From CBDBJR01 sp965206445 (lineage in GTDB: Bacteria > Pseudomonadota > Gammaproteobacteria > Arenicellales > Poriferihabitantaceae), in assembly GCA_965206445.1 (NCBI GenBank), contig CBDBJR010000002.1, positions 1,178,001 through 1,242,000 of the forward strand: DNA of 64,000 nucleotides, given 5' to 3'. A program made the position numbers and the translations under genes. The notes beneath the pieces were generated by a model. That model was not told the DNA's origin. It was given only the letters and a program-made list of their open reading frames with translations, and ran no database searches. The stretch's first letter is position 1; every line of letters starts with the position of its first letter. Below are positions 24,589 through 33,289 of the stretch, one piece after another.

Positions 24589-26295
24589 CTAGTCGGGCGG
24601 GGCGGAAAATCGCCGCGCCAGCCGGTTCCAGAGATAACTTGTCGGCGCGGTTTCGCCGGTAATCACGTAGTGCAGCGCCGGGATTGACGTGCAGATATGC
24701 CGGGTCCGGGCTTCGGCCGCCGGGTTGCCGGCGAATAAAATCTGATCCTGCGGATAGATTGGGGTGTCGTCATCCGGCAGCAGCCTGTCCTGACCGTGGC
24801 GATGCAGCAGCAGGGCAACGCAGGGCAGCGTATGCGCGCGCTGTCCCGGCTGGCGCATCAGGTGGTGCAGCTCGACCGCGCCGCCGCTGTCGATATGTGC
24901 AAAAACCGCCGGCGCACGGGCCGGCTCGACGGCAATCACCCAGCCGACCGGATTGGTCTGCCCGACGCAGTCCAGCAGCCGGTCGGCTACCGATTTGCTC
25001 CACGCTTCCGACTGCTGCCGGGCGCAGCTCAAGAAGCGGGCAATCAGCGGCGTGGTGATCAATAACCGCAGATAGTCGGCCAGCAGCCGGCTGTGATTGA
25101 AGATCAGATCGGGCCTGGCGGCGGCGAAAATCTCTTTGCTGGCGGTCAGCTCCTGGCGGGCGAGCGTGAACAGCGCCGGCTGCATGTCTTTGGCGGTCAG
25201 GATGATCGACAAATTGTTGATGTCATGGTCGGTGCCGGCGATGATGCCGTCGGCCTGCTCGACCCGGGCTGCTGCCAGCGTATCCGCTTCGGTGCCGCGT
25301 CCGATGATTGCGCCGCCCGGCAGGTCGGCCGTCTGCGGATTGTTTTCGATCACGGTAATCGCCGACCCGTGCGCCTGCAGCGCCTGGTACATCGCCCGGC
25401 CAAACCGCCCGTAGCCGCACAATATCCACCGACCGGCCGGCGGCAGCAGCGGTGGCGATGACCGCCGGGCGGGCGCCGAGGACAGCCATTCGCCCAGCAG
25501 ATACAGGCTCGGAGAGGTCAGCGCCGAGGAAAACCAATCGACAAAAATATCGTACGGATTGACAACATGATCGGTGCCGAACGACGCCATATTGTGGCCA
25601 ACGTCGTGCGTGTCGGCGCGGCAGTAAACCGCCGCCCCGGCATTCAACAGCTTGCTGGCGATGGCGATTTTCAAATTCACCTGCGCGTCGCCGATCAACG
25701 CAATCACGCCGACGCAATGCGCACTCTTCAGGCCGGCATTGGTCAGGGTTTCCATGTCCGCCGCACTGCCGTTCAGAGCGGCGATCAGGTGTGGTCGTGA
25801 TTCCAGCTCGAGTTCATTGATGCGGTTTTGATCGCTATCGATCACCACCAAATCAATGCCCCGATTGTCCAGCGCGTTGAGCAACTGCGTGCCGGCGTCG
25901 CCGCAGCCGCACAGCAGATAGAACGGCCGGCGGATCCGGCCGACCCGCTTGATCAGGCCGCTACGGATAATCTCGGCCCGAAACAGCGGCAATTGCAGCA
26001 ACGCGATCAAACTGCCAATCGCATACAGCCACGCAAACACGGTGACGTACATCGTGAACAGCGTCCACAGCCGCTGCGCGCCGGTGAACGGGTAGGGCAG
26101 CTCGCCGAATCCGATGGTCGCCCCCATAAAGCTGACAAAGTAAAACGCATGGAAAAAATCCATCTGCCATGCCCGCCCGTCGCCGTCCTGCCCCGGAATC
26201 AATACAAACCCGAGCACCGACACCGCATACGCGCAAATCAGCACGATCAGCGGCGTGCGCATCCGGCGCAGCAGCAGGAACAGGATATGCCGCAT
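24589..26295 (-). CDS. potassium channel with two RCK/TrkA-N domains
   Basis: A 568-residue protein. Two transmembrane helices flank a pore loop with the filter TIGFGE (about residue 56), then come two NAD-binding RCK domains: LLCGCGDAGTQLLNAL (about residue 107) and WILCGYGRFGRAMYQAL (about residue 288). The first RCK domain keeps the acidic VVIDSD at its beta-2 end. It should form a ligand-gated K+ channel in the inner membrane. The extra C-terminal region (about residues 420-568) contains TrkA-C-like segments (HTLPCVALLLHRHGQ, YPQDQILFAGN). Confidence 0.85.
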   Translation of the reverse strand: MRHILFLLLRRMRTPLIVLICAYAVSVLGFVLIPGQDGDGRAWQMDFFHAFYFVSFMGATIGFGELPYPFTGAQRLWTLFTMYVTVFAWLYAIGSLIALLQLPLFRAEIIRSGLIKRVGRIRRPFYLLCGCGDAGTQLLNALDNRGIDLVVIDSDQNRINELELESRPHLIAALNGSAADMETLTNAGLKSAHCVGVIALIGDAQVNLKIAIASKLLNAGAAVYCRADTHDVGHNMASFGTDHVVNPYDIFVDWFSSALTSPSLYLLGEWLSSAPARRSSPPLLPPAGRWILCGYGRFGRAMYQALQAHGSAITVIENNPQTADLPGGAIIGRGTEADTLAAARVEQADGIIAGTDHDINNLSIILTAKDMQPALFTLARQELTASKEIFAAARPDLIFNHSRLLADYLRLLITTPLIARFLSCARQQSEAWSKSVADRLLDCVGQTNPVGWVIAVEPARAPAVFAHIDSGGAVELHHLMRQPGQRAHTLPCVALLLHRHGQDRLLPDDDTPIYPQDQILFAGNPAAEARTRHICTSIPALHYVITGETAPTSYLWNRLARRFSAPPD

Positions 26296-26369
26296 TTAGA
26301 AGCGCCGCATTAAAAGAGGGGTTGCCGGTTGCAATTCGGGCCGGATTCAGCGCCGCTGTCGTCGCCGAT

Positions 26370-26753
26370 TCAACGCCGCCCCAGTGCGGTTTCGACAATC
26401 AGGATGACCACCGAGACGATATTCGCCAGCAGCGCGCCGCCGGACAAAGACACCACCCCGGCCAGTGTCGATGCGGTCAGGCCGGCTTGCAGGCCGTAGA
26501 CCGCCACCGCCCAGACGATGCAGGCGGCAATCAGCTGCACGTTGGCCACCAAACCGGAGGCCAGCAGCATCGCACCGACCGGCGACTTGTCGCCGAGCTT
26601 GATCAGCGTCGCGATCAAACCGACCGTCACCGCGGCAAACAATTGAAACGCACCGTGGTGCGCCGGGTTGGACAGCTCGCCGACGAAAAAGCCAAAATTC
26701 AAGCTCAGCGCCAGCAGGATAAAAAACGCAAACACCACTTTCTCAAAATGCAT
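26370..26753 (-). CDS. DUF6394 family membrane protein
   Basis: A 127-residue protein with four hydrophobic segments (about 5-27, 38-52, 60-85, 100-122). The sequence LSLNFGFFVGELSNPAHHGA and IATLIKLGDKSPVGAMLLAS fits the DUF6394 family, often encoded next to TrkA-domain K+ channels, as here. A functional link to the channel 74 bases downstream on the same strand is therefore likely, though untested. Confidence 0.75.
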   Translation of the reverse strand: MHFEKVVFAFFILLALSLNFGFFVGELSNPAHHGAFQLFAAVTVGLIATLIKLGDKSPVGAMLLASGLVANVQLIAACIVWAVAVYGLQAGLTASTLAGVVSLSGGALLANIVSVVILIVETALGRR

Positions 26754-26822
26754 TGACGACCTCCGTCAAGTCCGGCGCGACCGCCGGGGTTGGTTAATCA
26801 GCGTATGCGACCCGCGGCCGCA

Positions 26823-27620
26823 TCAGGACAGCGAATGATCCATATCCAGCGCCGGCGCATCGCAGCCGGTTCCGCCGACCGGTTTGGCGGGCACGCCGGC
26901 GACCGTACAGCGGCGGGGGACATCGCCCAGCACCACGCTGCCGGCGCCCACTTTGGCGCCCTCGCCAATCGTCACATTGCCGAGAATCTTCGCCCCGGCG
27001 CCAATCAGCACGCCGTGCATCACCTTGGGGTGGCGGTCGCCGGTTTGATTGCCGGTGCCGCCGAGGGTGACCTCATGCAGCATCGAGACATTGTCGCCCA
27101 CCACTGCGGTTTCGCCGATCACGATAGCGGTCGCATGATCGATCAAAATACCGCCGCCGATGCGCGCCGCCGGGTGTATATCGATAGCAAACACCTCGCT
27201 GACGCGGCTTTGAATGTAATGCGCCAGCTGCGTGCGCCGCTGCCGCCACAGCCAGTGGCCGATGCGGTACATTTGCAGGCCCTGAAAGCCCTTGTAATAC
27301 AGAAACGGCACCGCAATGCAATCGCAGGCCGGGTCGCGCTGATAAAATGCCAGCAAATCCCGCTCCGCCGCATTGAGTATCCCGGCGTCGGCGGCGCAGG
27401 CTTCGAGAATCAACTGCCGCAGGCTGTCGGTCGGCAATGCCGGGCAGGCCAGCTTCTGCGCCAACAGCGCCGCCAGCGCGCCGCCGAAGTCTGTCTGCTG
27501 CAAGATGATGGGCCGGATGAACGGCTCCAGCGTCGGCTCGTTGGCCAGCGTCTGCTCGATTTCGTCTTTCAGGGTTGGCCAGACCGAGCCCTGCTCTATC
27601 GTCGAAAGTGCGGGTTTCAT
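26823..27620 (-). CDS. cysE: serine O-acetyltransferase
   Basis: A 265-residue enzyme making O-acetylserine from serine and acetyl-CoA, the first step of cysteine synthesis. The N-terminal helical domain (about 1-140) precedes a left-handed beta-helix of hexapeptide repeats (IGGGILIDHATAIVIGE, IGAGAKILGNVTIGEGAKV). Catalytic His and Asp occur in DHATAIVIGE and GDRHPKV. Length is usual for the CysE type. The C-terminal tail ends near ALDMDHSLS and may bind cysteine synthase; cysK is in the same window at 52.8 kb. Confidence 0.92.
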   Translation of the reverse strand: MKPALSTIEQGSVWPTLKDEIEQTLANEPTLEPFIRPIILQQTDFGGALAALLAQKLACPALPTDSLRQLILEACAADAGILNAAERDLLAFYQRDPACDCIAVPFLYYKGFQGLQMYRIGHWLWRQRRTQLAHYIQSRVSEVFAIDIHPAARIGGGILIDHATAIVIGETAVVGDNVSMLHEVTLGGTGNQTGDRHPKVMHGVLIGAGAKILGNVTIGEGAKVGAGSVVLGDVPRRCTVAGVPAKPVGGTGCDAPALDMDHSLS

Positions 27621-27757
27621 GCATCGGATTATATGTCAATCACCCGGCAATCGGTCGGCGGACGCCGGCAGCGTGAAAAATCGCCGTCAACCCGGCGCCC
27701 CGGCTTGTGCCCGGTGAGCACGGCCAGAATCATCGTGAGCGAGCGGCAAACAAAAAA

Positions 27758-27770
27758 AGGTATAATACCT
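27758..27770. promoter_or_regulatory. palindromic promoter-like site AGGTATAATACCT
   Basis: A perfect 13-base palindrome (AGGTATAATACCT) that contains a -10-like TATAAT, about 120 bases ahead of the truncated methylase. A related palindrome with the same GTATAATACCT core lies ahead of the ATPase gene at 28232-28249. Shared operator use is inferred. Confidence 0.4.
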
Positions 27771-27887
27771 ACTTCTCCGCTACCATAACGCATCCTGACG
27801 CCGCCCGAAATCGGCGCGAAAAATCGGTGCCTCGGCGGGGTTTCGGCGACAGAGAATGCAACCCGGAGTGAGGAGATTAAGGCTCAA

Positions 27888-28142
27888 ATGGCCGCAGGCG
27901 CGAAAGAAACCCGTTTTTTAGACGCACTCGAAGCGCTGTTCACCGGCGCCGAAGTGGACGGCGACTCCGGCTTCGTCAACCTGATGCGGATGAAGCGCGC
28001 CCACTTCAAATCTATTCGCCCGCAACTGATGGCCGAGATCGACCAACGCGCCAGGCCAGACTCCACCTTCCGTGAAGAGCTGTTTGACAAATTGCCCGAA
28101 GATAAGAAAGAAGGTGCTGAAGACAGAGATAAAAAGAAATAA
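27888..28142 (+). pseudogene. truncated 5' end of a DNA adenine methylase
   Basis: An 84-residue frame with a plausible upstream site (GAGGAG at 27869). The start KETRFLDALEALFTGAEVDG..GFVNLMRMKRAHFKSIRP, then FREELFDKL, matches the N-terminus of large Eco57I/type III-like adenine methylases, which run on to many hundreds of residues. After FREELFDKL the sequence changes to a charged PEDKKEGAEDRDKKK tail and stops, so the catalytic domain is gone. It marks the left edge of an island of ATPase genes. It may be expressed as a small protein, but is best read as a remnant. Confidence 0.5.
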
Positions 28143-28231
28143 TGGCTTCAATCATAACCCAGTTTCTGGACTACGGTGACCTATTTGAAACTTGGGCGTG
28201 TTTCCGAAACCTGTTTATGGCGAGGAAATAA
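28142..28231 (+). CDS. possible 29-residue peptide at the island edge
   Basis: The ATG overlaps the methylase-fragment stop (TAATG) and encodes ITQFLDYGDLFETWACFRNL and a stop. The close coupling suggests the start of a second restriction-modification gene cut short. No family is recognised; may be non-coding. Confidence 0.25.
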   Translation: MASIITQFLDYGDLFETWACFRNLFMARK

Positions 28232-28249
28232 GAGGTAGTATAATACCTC
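28232..28249. promoter_or_regulatory. palindrome overlapping a -10 box before the ATPase gene
   Basis: GAGGTA and TACCTC form inverted 6-base arms around GTATAA. The site includes TATAAT (28239-28244) and lies 19 bases before ATG 28268. It shares the GTATAATACCT core with the 27758 palindrome, so both may be one operator type for the island. Confidence 0.4.
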
Positions 28250-28267
28250 GCGCATTTGGAACGTACC

Positions 28268-29662
28268 ATGGATTTTCAACTAAATATCAAGAATATCGGG
28301 AAACTTTCTGATGCGAAAATCCGCATTGGCCAGTTTACTGTGCTTGCAGGGCCAAATAATACCGGCAAAAGTACCGTCTCAAAATTACTATACTCTATTT
28401 TTGATGCAATGAATGCGAATCATACTGATGTGTATCTGAAAAATCGAACCAAGCCTGCTAGAAAGATTTTAAGTACCTTACGTCTGATTACATCGAATAA
28501 ATCAATAGATGGTGATACTGTAGACTCACTTTTGAAAGAGTTTGAAAATTCTGTCAGGGATTTTAAGATTGAAGATATTGAAAAGTTAGACAAGGCTATC
28601 CTGAAGCTCGCTGGCGAAGTGGAAAAAATTCAAGAACAATTTCACGAAATTAATACGCAGGAAGAATCTATCGGGAATCAGAAAGCTTTATTTCCTGTAG
28701 TTGATATGGTCAGAGAGATATCCAAGAATGCAAAAGAAGCTCTAGACGAATTACATAACGAATTACATAATGAAATCGATGATATACGTCAGAAAAAACA
28801 TATTCAATTTGGAATAAAATATCAAGTTATGGAGAATCTGATTGAAAATTTTCAAGTGTCAAGCTTAGCCAACTTGCAGGGCAGGGAGGATATGCGATCC
28901 GTGATAGATATTGAATATTTTGGAGAATTTAAATTGGAAAATGAAGAGCTTGATTCCCGTATTGCTCGAATTGATCTATGGGAATGGCCACAGCATTCTG
29001 GCGTGATTTATCTTGAATCACCCATTTACTGGAAATTAAAAAATGCTTTGGAGGACCTTCGTATTCATCCGAGATATAGCCGTGGAGAAAGAGTACAGCT
29101 TAGTGGGGTGCCTGGATATTTTTATGATATGGCAAGTGCACTGAAGCACGAATATACTGGTGATATTGCTTTTCAATCTTTGTATGAACGGCTGACTGGA
29201 AAAGACGTCCTCGGTGGGAAAATCGCAATTTCCGAAAGCGGAGATTTATCATTCCATCAAAATGGACGCAGTTTCTCCCTGCCAGTAACCGCCATGGGAG
29301 TTGCTAATCTTGGCATCCTGGCGTTACTAATTGAGCGGAAAGTACTGGACAAGAAGTCCGTTCTTTTTATCGACGAGCCGGAAGCGCATCTACACCCTGC
29401 CTGGCAGGTAATTATGGCTGAAACCTTGTTTGAGTTAGCAAAAGGCGGTGTTACCGTTGTTATCGCCACCCACAGTATTGATATATTGAAATGGTTGGAA
29501 GTTGAGGTAAAAGAAAACCCGGAAAGTAAGGATTTGATAGCTTTAAATCAATTCTCCGCAGATTCTGTTAAAAATATAGATCAGGATTTTGATGATAAAA
29601 TGTCTAACATTTTGCAGGAGTTGACAGAACCTTTTGCAACAACATTTAGACGAGGTGTTTAA
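28268..29662 (+). CDS. ABC-type AAA ATPase (defence-like)
   Basis: A 464-residue ATPase. Walker A GPNNTGKST (about residues 28-36), a coiled-coil-rich middle (about 80-180, EEIEKLD..LAGEVEKIQEQ type), Walker B SVLFIDEPEAHLHP (about 356) and H-loop IATHS are visible. This is the SMC/RecF-like AAA_15/AAA_21 class common in phage-defence modules. The start is ATG 28268. The next gene begins with TTG directly after its TAA, so the two are cotranslated. The gene is AT-rich compared with flanking core genes. Which named defence system it belongs to was not recognised. Confidence 0.75.
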   Translation: MDFQLNIKNIGKLSDAKIRIGQFTVLAGPNNTGKSTVSKLLYSIFDAMNANHTDVYLKNRTKPARKILSTLRLITSNKSIDGDTVDSLLKEFENSVRDFKIEDIEKLDKAILKLAGEVEKIQEQFHEINTQEESIGNQKALFPVVDMVREISKNAKEALDELHNELHNEIDDIRQKKHIQFGIKYQVMENLIENFQVSSLANLQGREDMRSVIDIEYFGEFKLENEELDSRIARIDLWEWPQHSGVIYLESPIYWKLKNALEDLRIHPRYSRGERVQLSGVPGYFYDMASALKHEYTGDIAFQSLYERLTGKDVLGGKIAISESGDLSFHQNGRSFSLPVTAMGVANLGILALLIERKVLDKKSVLFIDEPEAHLHPAWQVIMAETLFELAKGGVTVVIATHSIDILKWLEVEVKENPESKDLIALNQFSADSVKNIDQDFDDKMSNILQELTEPFATTFRRGV

Positions 29663-30214
29663 TTGACTTCTATTAAACAGTTTTTGGAAACCATAGAAGT
29701 TGCAAGGCAACCTATCGGGAAGATGGGTTATAAAATGGATTCCAATACGAATAATAACATGAGATCTCTATCCGGTCTCGGAAGATGTCATTGCTGCGAC
29801 TATTTCATACAAAATAAAAACTCTGTTGTCTTGATAGAAGAGACACAATTGATGCAAACAATCAAGGGATACAAACAAGAATATGATTATCTGAATGAAC
29901 AAGATCTTGATAAAATTCAGAAAGCACGCATCCGTGAAGAAAATACACTGAAGGTATATGGCTCTCTACTGGTTTTATACAAGTTGGCTATAAAGTTCGG
30001 AGATTTTAGAAAACTGGTAAAGAAAGAGAAATATAATTTTTGGCTGGTTATAAGCGACGTTCAATCAAAAAATATGATTTCACTTTCAGCGTTGCAGATA
30101 AGCCTGAGAGCGGATTTGCGTAGCGTTTTTGGAAAAGAAATGATAGATGAAATAAAGGTGTTTCCTTCGGATATGCTGGAGGATAAAATTTTACAGTATG
30201 CACCCACCCCTTGA
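29663..30214 (+). CDS. small partner protein of the ATPase, unknown
   Basis: A 183-residue soluble protein whose TTG start touches the stop of the ATPase gene. Features seen: a CHCCDYF cysteine cluster near residue 42-48, a VVLIEETQLM strand with two acidic residues (about 55-64), and a helical middle rich in Lys/Glu. A later strand reads NFWLVISDVQSK. The order resembles a small nuclease or TOPRIM-like effector, but no motif is complete enough to call. The coupling implies it works with the ATPase. Family unknown. Confidence 0.6.
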   Translation: MTSIKQFLETIEVARQPIGKMGYKMDSNTNNNMRSLSGLGRCHCCDYFIQNKNSVVLIEETQLMQTIKGYKQEYDYLNEQDLDKIQKARIREENTLKVYGSLLVLYKLAIKFGDFRKLVKKEKYNFWLVISDVQSKNMISLSALQISLRADLRSVFGKEMIDEIKVFPSDMLEDKILQYAPTP

Positions 30215-30234
30215 ATTGATGGAAAGAATAAACA

Positions 30235-31962
30235 ATGCTTACAAAACTAACCATCCGAAATTTCAAGCTGTTTGAAGATGTGGAGATACCTTTGGGCAAC
30301 GGCTTTGTGTTCATCGGGCCTAACAATGGTGGCAAGACATCCGCTTTACAGGCACTGACTTTGTGGCACATAGGACTGCAAAAATGGGCGGAGAAACACG
30401 CCTCAAAGGATAGGGGCAACATTCCGACGAAACGCCCGGGGGTTACGGTCAATCGGCTGGATTTGATACCGTTGCCCGTAGCGGCAACGGATTTGATCTG
30501 GCTTAAACGCAAGGTGCGGAGCGGCCCCAACGAAAATATCCGCATTGATTTGATTGTCGAAGGGGTTAGTCAGGGAAAAGAGTGGAAGTGCGGATTAGAA
30601 TTTGACTATTCCAATCCGGAAGCGCTCTTTTGTCGCCCTCTGCGCATTGGTGCGGGTGATAATCCCGACCGTATGGAAGTTCCTCAGCAGGCAATAGATG
30701 TGAGGTTGGCCTTTTTGCCCCCCATGTCCGGGCTTGCTACTGAGGAGGCGTTGATACAGGAAGGGCGCATCAATGTCCTGGTCGGGCAAGGTCAAACTGC
30801 GGAGGTTTTGCGCAACCTGTGTTATCGGGTGTATTCAAAAGAGGGTGAGCGGGAAGAATGGCAGTCTGTTGTGGCGAACATACATAAGTTGTTTGGCGTG
30901 GTTCTCAATGAGCCGAAGTTTTTGGCAAATCGTGGCACGGTGGTCATGGATTATATTGACGGAGACGGGAAAACGACATTGGATTTGGCATCTTCTGGTC
31001 GCGGTATGCAACAGGTATTGTTACTTTTGGCGTATCTGTACGATAACGCTGCCAATACGGTGTTTCTGCTGGATGAGCCCGATGCCCATCTGGAAATTCT
31101 ACGCCAAAGGCAAATATACCACCGTATCAATGAAGTGGCGGAGAAGCGGAATGCACAGATCATCTCTGCCAGCCATTCCGAGGTGCTGTTAGGCGAGGCG
31201 GCGCAAAATGAGTCCGCTGTCACATTTATTGGAAGGCCGCATATCCTGGGGAAAGGCAATACATCTCACTTAATGAAATCCCTGTCTGAGATTGGCTTTG
31301 AGTACTATTACGAAGCTGAGAAAAATGGCTGGATACTGTATCTTGAAGGAGAAACCGATCTGAAAATTTTACGCGCTTTTGCCAAAAAATTGAAACATCC
31401 GTCAGAAGAGATTCTCCAAGCCCCTCTGATAAAATATATCGGCAATACTCCCAATAATGCTCGCAAACACTTTCATGCTTTGAAAGAGGCAAAATCTGAT
31501 TTGCAAGGTTTTCTTTTGCTGGACCGTACGGATAAAGAATTGAGGCGTGCGGAAGATTTATCGGAATATATGTGGAAAAAATATGAGATAGAAAATTATG
31601 TGTGCAATTATGACGCAATACTAGGTTATGTTACTGACGGGCTTGACAAGAGCGATCTTTTTGGAAATGTTGAGGCATTAACACGTGAAAATAAAATAAA
31701 ACAAGAAATAAAAAAATTGCAGGATGCTTTTAAGGTAACGGACGATCCTGAACCTTTTTCAAGCGATATAAAAGCATCCGATAAATTTCTCGTTCATTTG
31801 TTTAGAAATTTTGCCGAGTCTCTGGAGAAAACAAAATCAATGTCGTTAGGGAAAAAAGACTTTTATAAATTGGTTGAATATATTCCGGTAGAAAACATAG
31901 ACAAAGAAGTCAAAGAAGTTTTGGATAAAATAGTGGAAATAGCTAATGCACCCACTACTTGA
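30235..31962 (+). CDS. OLD-like ATPase with C-terminal TOPRIM-like nuclease domain
   Basis: A 575-residue protein. The N-terminal ATPase has Walker A GPNNGGKTS (about residue 30), signature-like SSGRGMQQVLLLLAYL, Walker B TVFLLDEPDAHLE and the SASHS loop. The C-terminal half carries LYLEGETDLKILRAF (E..D pair) and LLDRTDKE (DxxD), the metal-binding acids of a TOPRIM fold as in OLD-family and PARIS-type nucleases, followed by an YEIENYV element seen in DUF4435-like domains. It lies 20 bases after the small partner gene. Likely acts as an ATP-gated nuclease; the trigger is unknown. Confidence 0.7.
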   Translation: MLTKLTIRNFKLFEDVEIPLGNGFVFIGPNNGGKTSALQALTLWHIGLQKWAEKHASKDRGNIPTKRPGVTVNRLDLIPLPVAATDLIWLKRKVRSGPNENIRIDLIVEGVSQGKEWKCGLEFDYSNPEALFCRPLRIGAGDNPDRMEVPQQAIDVRLAFLPPMSGLATEEALIQEGRINVLVGQGQTAEVLRNLCYRVYSKEGEREEWQSVVANIHKLFGVVLNEPKFLANRGTVVMDYIDGDGKTTLDLASSGRGMQQVLLLLAYLYDNAANTVFLLDEPDAHLEILRQRQIYHRINEVAEKRNAQIISASHSEVLLGEAAQNESAVTFIGRPHILGKGNTSHLMKSLSEIGFEYYYEAEKNGWILYLEGETDLKILRAFAKKLKHPSEEILQAPLIKYIGNTPNNARKHFHALKEAKSDLQGFLLLDRTDKELRRAEDLSEYMWKKYEIENYVCNYDAILGYVTDGLDKSDLFGNVEALTRENKIKQEIKKLQDAFKVTDDPEPFSSDIKASDKFLVHLFRNFAESLEKTKSMSLGKKDFYKLVEYIPVENIDKEVKEVLDKIVEIANAPTT

Positions 31963-32103
31963 AACCAGAACCCAATCCCTGAACTACGCCGACCTGCCGG
32001 AAGCCCGGCAGGTGTCCGGCATCGGTCGTTTTTCGGCGGCACAAAACCCTGTACGACTATCAGACGGACGCTTTGCAGAAAGCCGCTCGCGCTTTTTAAT
32101 TGA
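31946..32103 (+). pseudogene. broken restriction/helicase-like gene start
   Basis: From ATG 31946, overlapping the end of the OLD-like gene, one frame encodes LLETRTQSLNYADLPEARQV. A shift of frame then gives TLYDYQTDALQKAARAF, a Q-motif-like start typical of superfamily II helicases in restriction enzymes, ending in TAA. The remaining 32104-32394 stretch holds scattered coding-like pieces (for example RFKHGKWRVSVELSDAYRQ in one frame) but no intact gene. It marks the right edge of the island. Confidence 0.4.
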
Positions 32104-32394
32104 CGCTACAGGCAGCTTTTCCGGCAGCGCGGTCAGGCTATTCGCCGTTTCAAGCACGGTAAATGGCGCGTTTCGGTCGAGCTGTCGGACGCCTATCGAC
32201 AGCACTGGCTCGGCGACCCTGCGGGTATATTCGTGCAGCGCGCTGCTTGAGGCATTTGCACCCCCTGCTCCAATCGGCATACCGGCGCAGTCGCAATTTT
32301 CAGCCGAACTGCGGATTTTCTGTTATTGAGGCTATACAAACGGTGAATAGCGCGGTAAAATATCCCGTTTTTTAGCTCATTTGGGATCTATTTC

Positions 32395-32610
32395 ATGCCT
32401 TCAGTTCAAGTTCGACAAAACGAACCGTTTGATATTATTTTGCGCCGGTTTCGCCGCTCCTGCGAACGCGCCGGTGTGTTTACCGAAGCGCGCCGTCGGC
32501 AAAGTTACGAAAAACCGACCACGGTACGCAAACGCGATGCGGATGCGGCGGTACGGCGTGAGATGAAGCGCGTTTCCAGACAGCGCGCCCGCCGGCGGCG
32601 GATGTACTGA
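32395..32610 (+). CDS. rpsU: 30S ribosomal protein bS21
   Basis: A 71-residue basic protein with the classic start PSVQVRQNEPFDIILRRFRR, SCERAG and the arginine-rich C-terminus. Length equals the enterobacterial S21. bS21 binds the small ribosomal subunit near the anti-Shine-Dalgarno region. In many gammaproteobacteria rpsU precedes yqeY, dnaG and rpoD; here yqeY follows, but dnaG does not. Confidence 0.97.
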   Translation: MPSVQVRQNEPFDIILRRFRRSCERAGVFTEARRRQSYEKPTTVRKRDADAAVRREMKRVSRQRARRRRMY

Positions 32611-32678
32611 TTCTGCGGTCGTCGGCGCAATCCCGCCGGCTGCCGGGTGCGTATTTAACCTGCCGATCGAATACCGAT

Positions 32679-33122
32679 ATGTCGTTGAAAGATCAGCTTA
32701 TGGCGGATATGAAATCTGCCATGCGCAACAAGCAGACCGTCGAGCTGGAAACGATCCGGCTGCTGCGGGCGGCGGTACAGCGAAAGGAGATCGATGCGCG
32801 CGCGCAATTGGATGATCAGGGCATCCTGGCGGTGGTGCAGAAATTGATCAAACAGGGGCAGGATGCGGCGGCGCAATTTACCCACGGCGGGCGGGATGAC
32901 CTGACACAAAAGGAGCACGCGGGTATCGCCGTGTTGCAGCGCTATCTGCCGACGCCGCTTTCCGAGCATGAAATAGACGAGCTGATTGCCAAAACGGTAG
33001 CGGCAACCGGTGCCGCGTCAATCAAGGACATGGGCAGGGTCATCGGCGCGTTGAAGGCGCAATTGCAGGGCCGGGCGGATATGGCGACGGTCAGCGCAAA
33101 AATCAAACACTGCCTGCAATAA
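32679..33122 (+). CDS. yqeY: GatB/YqeY domain protein
   Basis: A 147-residue helical protein of the YqeY family: SLKDQLMADMKSAMRNKQ at the start and the C-terminal AATGAASIKDMGRVIGALKAQ, as in the tail domain of GatB, with a predicted link to tRNA-dependent amidation. It follows rpsU by 68 bases on the same strand, as in the macromolecular synthesis operon. The expected dnaG and rpoD are missing, replaced by convergent gpmI. Confidence 0.93.
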   Translation: MSLKDQLMADMKSAMRNKQTVELETIRLLRAAVQRKEIDARAQLDDQGILAVVQKLIKQGQDAAAQFTHGGRDDLTQKEHAGIAVLQRYLPTPLSEHEIDELIAKTVAATGAASIKDMGRVIGALKAQLQGRADMATVSAKIKHCLQ

Positions 33123-33289
33123 ATCGAAAACCACCGGATAGCGGCGTAACCGACGCGCGCGATTCAACCTCTGTCCGGTGTGCCACCTCCACTCACATTG
33201 CCGCTATTCGGTATAGCTCGCCGGATAACCCGGCGCCGACCCACCGCTATCCGCATTCGACCGGTTCCGCATAGCCCCGGCGTAAAACG

